This document shows positions 5,493 through 5,851 of a DNA stretch of 5,851 bases, piece by piece. The notes beneath the pieces were generated by a model that searched no databases, was not told where the DNA came from, and saw only the letters and a list, made by a program, of their open reading frames with translations. The number at the start of each line of letters is the position of its first letter. Position 1 is the stretch's first letter. Position numbers and translations under genes: made by a program. The stretch is from Candidatus Nitrosocosmicus sp. (GTDB taxonomy: Archaea; Thermoproteota; Nitrososphaeria; Nitrososphaerales; Nitrososphaeraceae), in assembly GCA_030452275.1 (NCBI GenBank), contig JAKDMR010000148.1, positions 1 through 5,851 on the forward strand. Reading direction: 5' to 3'.

Positions 5493-5851
5493 ACAAATTT
5501 TTGATCATTGAGTCGTTTTATTATTGTTCTCCTTGACTTGACAGAAACAAGGTATCTATGTATCACCGCCTAAATTATCTGATGAATTTGATTTACAAAC
5601 AAAACTAATAATTGCAGAAGGATCTGATTTTTACACTTTTAAAAGTAATCTTGATAAACCAATCATCAGTCAAAGTACGGTTACAACATCAAGGATAGTT
5701 GCATCTCCTGAACCAAGTAGGACCAGGATTCACAAGAAACACCTAACAACGTTCCATAATAAAGTCTTCTCTTCTATCCTTGCCCTGAACTAGACAATCC
5801 TAAGTCAAGTGTCATAGTTTCTGTCGTTATTCCACGTTCCAAATCTATTTT

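Larger units (their letters stand above)
5281..5851. other. Right-end region with orphan open frames
   Basis: No complete gene is visible here. A plus-strand frame is open for 83 codons from just after TGA (5539-5541) to TAG (5791-5793). It has a protein-like mix of residues but contains no ATG, GTG or TTG, so it has no start of its own. From 5763 to the edge, another plus frame is open and contains V-I-V-S-V-V-I-P. On the minus strand, 26 codons ending at TAG (5774-5776) run in from the right edge and could be the C-terminus of a gene outside the window. These overlap each other, so at most one is real. The layout suits a decayed gene or the tail of a neighbour; I recognise no family. Confidence 0.4.

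Noticed and set aside
1..5851. CRISPR array, tRNA, rRNA, transposase or integrase
   Set aside because: I saw no regularly spaced repeats, no tRNA-like T-arm and acceptor pairing, and no such protein motifs.

Overview
The window looks like a stretch of an AT-rich archaeal genome, most likely an ammonia-oxidising Nitrososphaerota (Thaumarchaeota) of the Nitrososphaera/Nitrosocosmicus kind. The signs are secreted proteins rich in N-glycosylation sequons, archaeal TATA boxes 25-37 bases before starts with almost no Shine-Dalgarno sequences, oligo-T terminators just after stop codons, and the wording of several proteins. The lineage is inferred from these features, not tested by alignment.

Layout. 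Bases 1-507 hold no convincing gene. A plus-strand gene (508-1155) encodes a small protein with one N-terminal membrane segment and an outside domain of unknown function; a 40-codon reading frame (1148-1270) overlaps its end. Two minus-strand genes follow, each with its own promoter and terminator. The one at 1397-2314 encodes an exported Cache-type sensor domain with no output domain. The one at 2574-3659 encodes an exported, sequon-rich helical protein whose C-terminus resembles the soluble domain attached to some FTR1 iron permeases. The 259 bases between them carry two hairpins. A 415-base divergent region rich in dyads leads to a plus-strand patatin-like phospholipase at 4075-5280. That gene is dead: one continuous frame is cut by TGA, TAA and TAG, and the catalytic Asp of the DGG motif is now Asn. 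The last 571 bases contain a hairpin, a 10-base inverted repeat with 63 bases between its arms, and an 83-codon open frame without a start codon.

How the parts relate. Three of the four long genes, or their remains, encode cell-surface or exported products, which suggests an envelope and environment-sensing neighbourhood rather than one pathway. The genes are mostly single transcription units; only 508-1155 and the small overlapping frame look coupled. Low coding density, a pseudogene and orphan open frames point to an accessory, decaying part of the chromosome. No transposase, integrase, CRISPR array, tRNA or rRNA was recognised. The items most worth a second look are the patatin pseudogene lesions, the dyad beside the TATA box of the FTR1-domain-like gene, and the unexplained right end.
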